A DNA stretch of 64,000 nt from Halarcobacter sp. GTDB lineage: Bacteria > Campylobacterota > Campylobacteria > Campylobacterales > Arcobacteraceae. Position 1 is the first letter of the stretch. Each line of letters opens with the position of its first letter. Positions 60,504-64,000 of the stretch are shown here, one piece after another. Location of the stretch: positions 248,001 through 312,000 of the forward strand of contig JAQYVX010000003.1 in the NCBI GenBank assembly GCA_030145305.1, read 5' to 3'. The position numbers and the translations under genes were made by a program. A model generated the notes under the pieces. That model saw nothing but the letters and a program-made list of their open reading frames with translations. It did no database searches and was not told where the DNA came from.

Positions 60504-62869
60504 TATTGATTCCTTGTAAATGATAGTTTGAGAATTGCACCTGTATATTTTGAAGGAATTTCAATCTCTTTAATTTCATCTTCTGAATTTACAATTTCAA
60601 GTTTTCCATACTTCATCATAATTGTATCAACTAAATAAAGTCCAATTCCTATTCCATCATCTTTTCGTGTAAAGAAAGGTCGTACAATATCTGTTATTTC
60701 ATCCTTAAACCCTGGTCCATTGTCCGCAATAACTATAGATACATTTTTGTTTTCATCTAAGAATGTTTTTATGAATATACTCTTATCGTCTTTATAAATC
60801 GTATCCAGCCAGTAAATACTATTATCAATCATATTCATCATCATTGTAATAAAATATCTTTTATCACATTTGATAGTTTTAATACTTTCATTAAACTCTT
60901 CTGCAATTAATATATTTCGTCTTTTAAGTTTAGATCGGTAGTTTGATATGGCTTTTTTAAGGGACTCATTTAAGTCGATTGGTTTATTTCCACCTTTTCT
61001 TAATACAGAAAGTACTCCATCCAGATAATCTTTCAATTCATCGATTTTTTCAAGTGCTAAATCTTTTTTAAATGGATTATCTTTAATTACTTCTTCCATT
61101 AATGGAACAAGTTTATCCATTTCATGAAGAGCAACAGATGCGGTCATTCCTACTCCTGCAGGGATTAACATTGTTTCTTTCTTTTCTTCATAATCTTTTT
61201 GAAGTTTTTCAGCTTCTTTTTTTAGTTTTTCTTTTTGTTTTTCTTCTGAAAAATTGGTTGAGTCAATTAATTTGTTAAATAAAGAGAGTTTGTCTTCTTC
61301 TGTTGAAAATCCTTTTGCAGAATGAAGATAAGATAACCATTTATTTCTATCTTTTAATCTTTCAGCTTTAAAGTCTGTTAAAATTTCAATTATGCATTTA
61401 TAAAAGATTTTGAAGCTTTCATTATCTATAAAACCTTCTCTACTTGTTTTTTCAACAAGCGAAGTAGATTGTTCTGCATCTAGGTATATAAATCCAATAT
61501 TTTGATTATTAGAAAACCAATCTTTATTTTGAACCCTCCTGATGTCAAGTTCTAGCCAATCATTGCCTCTTTCTCCATAATCATAAACTCTCATTTGATC
61601 TTTAAAAACTTTTATCCCTGATTGGTATTTTAATATATCTTTTAATGTCTTTGCATCAAAAGTATAATTTCTTAATGTTTCTGGATCAAGATCAAATGAA
61701 TATATTTCTAATAGTATATCCCCAAAAGGATTTTCTTGAGATTCAAATAATTTTATTTTTTCTTTTATTTCTTCTTCTGTTAAATTTTCTTCTTCTAGTT
61801 CTTCTCTTATTGCTGGAATTAATCTTCCTTTAATATTATCTTTTGAGTTAATTATCTCTCTATACCCAAATTCATCATTTAAAGATAGTTTAAAATCATA
61901 GTTGATTGTAATATTGTAATTTTTATCGAGCCAAGCTTCATATTTATAGGGTGCTATATCAAGTATTTTTTTTGCATCAGGAAAGTCTTTAAGCCAGTCA
62001 TTTTCGAAATTTAAGTGAATATTGAATTTTTTTGAATTATTTTTTGGAGATAGCATAGCTAAGGTATTTCTTTTTAAATCTCTTCCCATCCTTTTCGTCC
62101 AAGGTTCTTTAAGATGTGATATTTCAATTTTTGTTCCTGAAGACTTTTTAAAATGGAATTTATCTTGATTTAATTCTTTTACCCAACTTACAGGTATTTC
62201 TTCTAGGTATTGTTTTTGAGAGAATACATTCCAGTCTATTTCTAATACAATTTCATAATCAAGAAGTGTTCTATTTTCAATTTCTCCGTCTTTATTAATT
62301 TCAATTTTTTCAGGCCTAGTAATTAATTTTATTCGATCTCCTAGTTTATGAACAGCAAATCTACCCACACCTTTCTCTCCCATAGGAACTCTTCCAAAAA
62401 TAGGACTTCTATTTATTATTCTATTTCCTCTTTTATCAATAGGCTTTCTATGATCTGTGCCAGGTTCTAACCAAACATTTTCTATTGTGTCTGAAGTTAA
62501 TCCTGTTCCATTATCTTCAATGGTTATAGTTGGTTCTTTAAGAGTTTTAATTGTATTGATAGCATTTTTAACTTCTTCTATGTTTTCAATAGTATTTTGT
62601 ATATTTTCAATAAGTTCTTCAATTTCATCAATATTTTCAGCATTTATAGTAGTTTGTTCTATAGCTTCAATATTTTTAATTGTATTTCTAGCGTTATTAA
62701 GTTCATCAATATTTTCAATATTTTTAAAATCAACATTAACCGATTTTGAGTCTGCATCATAACTATTTTTCACAAGCTCATAAATTGCCATTATGGGATT
62801 TTTAATTAGTTCGTTACCTAGCAGCCTTAGAATGTGTGCTTTAGGTTTAAAATATTTAGTATTCTTCAT
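60503..62869 (-). CDS. Protein with two GHKL ATPase domains (Hsp90/MutL-like plus histidine-kinase-like)
   Basis: A 788-residue protein. Domain 1 is an Hsp90/MutL-type GHKL: N-box YELVKNSYDAD (30-40), G1 EDNGTGL (118-124), G2 GEKGVGRFAV (164-173). Domain 2 is histidine-kinase-like: HEMDKL (from 582) at the dimerisation-helix position, N-box MNMIDNSIYWL (678-688), G1 ADNGPGF (715-721), G2 GIGIGLYLV (739-747). Residues about 50-112 are a repetitive Asn/Ile/Glu insertion between N-box and G1 of domain 1. It overlaps the methyltransferase gene by 14 bases. Probably a sensor or switch of the restriction module. Confidence 0.78.
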   Translation of the reverse strand: MKNTKYFKPKAHILRLLGNELIKNPIMAIYELVKNSYDADSKSVNVDFKNIENIDELNNARNTIKNIEAIEQTTINAENIDEIEELIENIQNTIENIEEVKNAINTIKTLKEPTITIEDNGTGLTSDTIENVWLEPGTDHRKPIDKRGNRIINRSPIFGRVPMGEKGVGRFAVHKLGDRIKLITRPEKIEINKDGEIENRTLLDYEIVLEIDWNVFSQKQYLEEIPVSWVKELNQDKFHFKKSSGTKIEISHLKEPWTKRMGRDLKRNTLAMLSPKNNSKKFNIHLNFENDWLKDFPDAKKILDIAPYKYEAWLDKNYNITINYDFKLSLNDEFGYREIINSKDNIKGRLIPAIREELEEENLTEEEIKEKIKLFESQENPFGDILLEIYSFDLDPETLRNYTFDAKTLKDILKYQSGIKVFKDQMRVYDYGERGNDWLELDIRRVQNKDWFSNNQNIGFIYLDAEQSTSLVEKTSREGFIDNESFKIFYKCIIEILTDFKAERLKDRNKWLSYLHSAKGFSTEEDKLSLFNKLIDSTNFSEEKQKEKLKKEAEKLQKDYEEKKETMLIPAGVGMTASVALHEMDKLVPLMEEVIKDNPFKKDLALEKIDELKDYLDGVLSVLRKGGNKPIDLNESLKKAISNYRSKLKRRNILIAEEFNESIKTIKCDKRYFITMMMNMIDNSIYWLDTIYKDDKSIFIKTFLDENKNVSIVIADNGPGFKDEITDIVRPFFTRKDDGIGIGLYLVDTIMMKYGKLEIVNSEDEIKEIEIPSKYTGAILKLSFTRNQ

Positions 62870-64000
62870 TTATAATTTGCCTTTTTATTTGTGATGCAAT
62901 TTCTTTTGCCATTAATGGTGGCACGGCATTTCCAATCTGTCTAAATGCTGCTGTTCTACCACCTTCAAAATAGTAACTATCTGGAAAAGATTGTATTCGT
63001 GCTGCTTCTCTTACCGAAATAGATCTAACTTGTTTTGCATCAGGATAAATGTAGTGATGTCCATCTTTTGAAATATGAGCTACCATAGTATGAGAAATAC
63101 CACTTGGATCAACTACTTTATATCTATCAGTAAATGATTTTTGGTTTTTATGTGTTTTAAGTTCTTCTGGAAGGTCTGGGTATTTTAATCTTTCTCTATT
63201 TTTTTGCCATTTGTTAATTGCAATTTTATAGATAGTAAGATCTCTTTCATTGTGTGGTCTTGCTATATGTTGTGTAACAAATGTTTCTTCTTTTCTAATC
63301 CCAGATTTTTTCAGATATTCATTAGCTTCGGAAGTATATTTAGCCATATGTACTTTATTCCCAGGTTTAATTTTTTTAAGATCAGATAGTATATCTTTTA
63401 TTGAAAAATTTTGTTCTTGTTTCGTAAACTTTGGATATTCAAAATTTAGACCTTTTTGCCATCCTATTAGAATGATTCTTTTTCTACTTTGTAATACCCC
63501 AAAGTCTACAGAGTTTTGAATGGTGTAATCTAAATTATAACCAACTCTTTTAAAATATGCTTTCATATTTTTAAAATATTTGCCTTCTTCTGCTGTAATT
63601 AATCCCATTACATTTTCAAATACAAAAACTTTTGGGGTATATCTTTTTAGAAATTTAGCATATTCTTTATATAAATGATTTCTGGGATCATTTTTCATTT
63701 TATTTTTATCTCTTGCCCTTCCTACTAAGGAATAGGCCTGACATGGTGGACCTCCAATAATTAGATCAACCTCATTTCCTTCTAATATATTATCAATTTT
63801 ATCAAATATGAATGAATTTTCTACGCCAATAGGTTTATTTATAATTGATCTTTCAATTTTAGAATCACTATATTTATTTAAAAATTCTTCTCTTTTTATT
63901 TTGTCAAGTAGATAGTCATTATAAACACTAAGATTGTTTTCTTTTTTTAATTTATGATAAATAAGTCTTGTTTCAAGCGTTTTACAAGCATTTTCATCTA
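62856..64000 (-). CDS. DNA C5-cytosine methyltransferase, N-terminus outside the window
   Basis: The frame is open from the window end to the stop at 62856, about 380 codons, with no frameshift. Motif IV is GGPPCQAYS near 63740 (catalytic Cys), motif VI is FENVMGL, motif VIII is QSRKRIILIGW and motif X is GNAVPPLMAKEIA. Motif I lies beyond the edge. An internal ATG at 63698 is not the start because the essential PCQ motif lies upstream. The enzyme makes 5-methylcytosine at an unknown site and opens an operon with the double-GHKL and receiver-like genes. Confidence 0.92.
   Translation of the reverse strand, partial: DENACKTLETRLIYHKLKKENNLSVYNDYLLDKIKREEFLNKYSDSKIERSIINKPIGVENSFIFDKIDNILEGNEVDLIIGGPPCQAYSLVGRARDKNKMKNDPRNHLYKEYAKFLKRYTPKVFVFENVMGLITAEEGKYFKNMKAYFKRVGYNLDYTIQNSVDFGVLQSRKRIILIGWQKGLNFEYPKFTKQEQNFSIKDILSDLKKIKPGNKVHMAKYTSEANEYLKKSGIRKEETFVTQHIARPHNERDLTIYKIAINKWQKNRERLKYPDLPEELKTHKNQKSFTDRYKVVDPSGISHTMVAHISKDGHHYIYPDAKQVRSISVREAARIQSFPDSYYFEGGRTAAFRQIGNAVPPLMAKEIASQIKRQIINEEY

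Larger units (their letters stand above)
48703..64000. mobile_element. Putative integrated mobilizable element, right end outside the window
   Basis: Gene content changes sharply after tRNA-Arg(TCG): iterons, an excisionase-like protein, a replication-type winged-helix protein, IncP-like trbJ/eex/trbL and traJ/traI, then a defence block. No integrase, coupling protein or VirB4-type ATPase is seen up to 64000. The distal end with its att repeat, and perhaps the integrase, should lie further on. Alternatives are an integrated plasmid remnant or a degraded ICE. Confidence 0.55.

Noticed and set aside
62856-63698. A truncated methyltransferase starting at ATG 63698
   Set aside because: The frame stays open upstream to the window end and contains the essential PCQ motif, so the gene is cut by the window and not broken.

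Overview
The window looks like chromosomal DNA of an AT-rich member of the Campylobacterota (epsilonproteobacteria), most likely an Arcobacter-like genus. This rests on the sulfide/polysulfide respiratory genes, a DUF3373-type outer-membrane protein, the thrS-infC-rpmI-rplT order and the codon use. Taxonomy is inferred from gene content only; no rRNA is present.

Layout: (1) 1-10784, sulfur and electron-transfer block: tail of an aconitase-family gene, mobA, a Tat-exported sulfide:quinone oxidoreductase of the mitochondrial SQOR type, c-type cytochromes, a cytochrome b561/diheme fusion, a psrABC-type molybdoenzyme operon and a three-domain periplasmic rhodanese. (2) 10804-19204, housekeeping: rplT, rpmI, infC, thrS, a porin-like protein, two tandem copies of a small exported protein, an RqcH-like NFACT protein and a lipoprotein. 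A shared palindromic motif lies before the b561 gene, before psrA and before one of the small exported proteins. (3) 19217-38973, a compact cluster of about 22 genes for a flexirubin-like pigment. It holds darA/darB for dialkylresorcinol, two ketosynthase plus cysteine-less partner pairs, two ACPs, an aromatic amino acid ammonia-lyase, an acyl-activating enzyme, a ketoreductase, two hot-dog proteins, an O-methyltransferase, a glycosyltransferase, an LpxL-like acyltransferase, LolA/MMPL export proteins and an ABC exporter. (4) 39052-47470, housekeeping: cdsA, dxr, tsaD, NAD(P)H-hydrate repair, cutA, thiG and others. (5) 47581-48702, tRNA genes: Pro, His, Arg, Leu, two identical initiator Met, and Arg(TCG).

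(6) From the 3' end of tRNA-Arg(TCG) at 48702 to the window end lies accessory DNA that reads as an integrated, mobilizable element. It has an eight-site iteron array with a 119-bp higher-order period, an excisionase-like regulator and a winged-helix protein of replication type. It then carries a small IncP-like transfer module (trbJ, eex lipoprotein, trbL, traJ-like, traI relaxase) without the rest of the secretion machine. A defence block follows: McrC/McrB-like genes facing an operon of C5-cytosine methyltransferase, a protein with two GHKL ATPase domains, and a receiver-like partner. No integrase is seen, so the other end lies beyond 64000.

The two most interesting systems are this relaxase-plus-three-Trb-subunits module, which resembles a satellite strategy of replacing selected subunits of a helper's type IV secretion system, and the methyltransferase/double-GHKL/receiver/McrBC block, which may be a regulated LlaJI-like restriction system.
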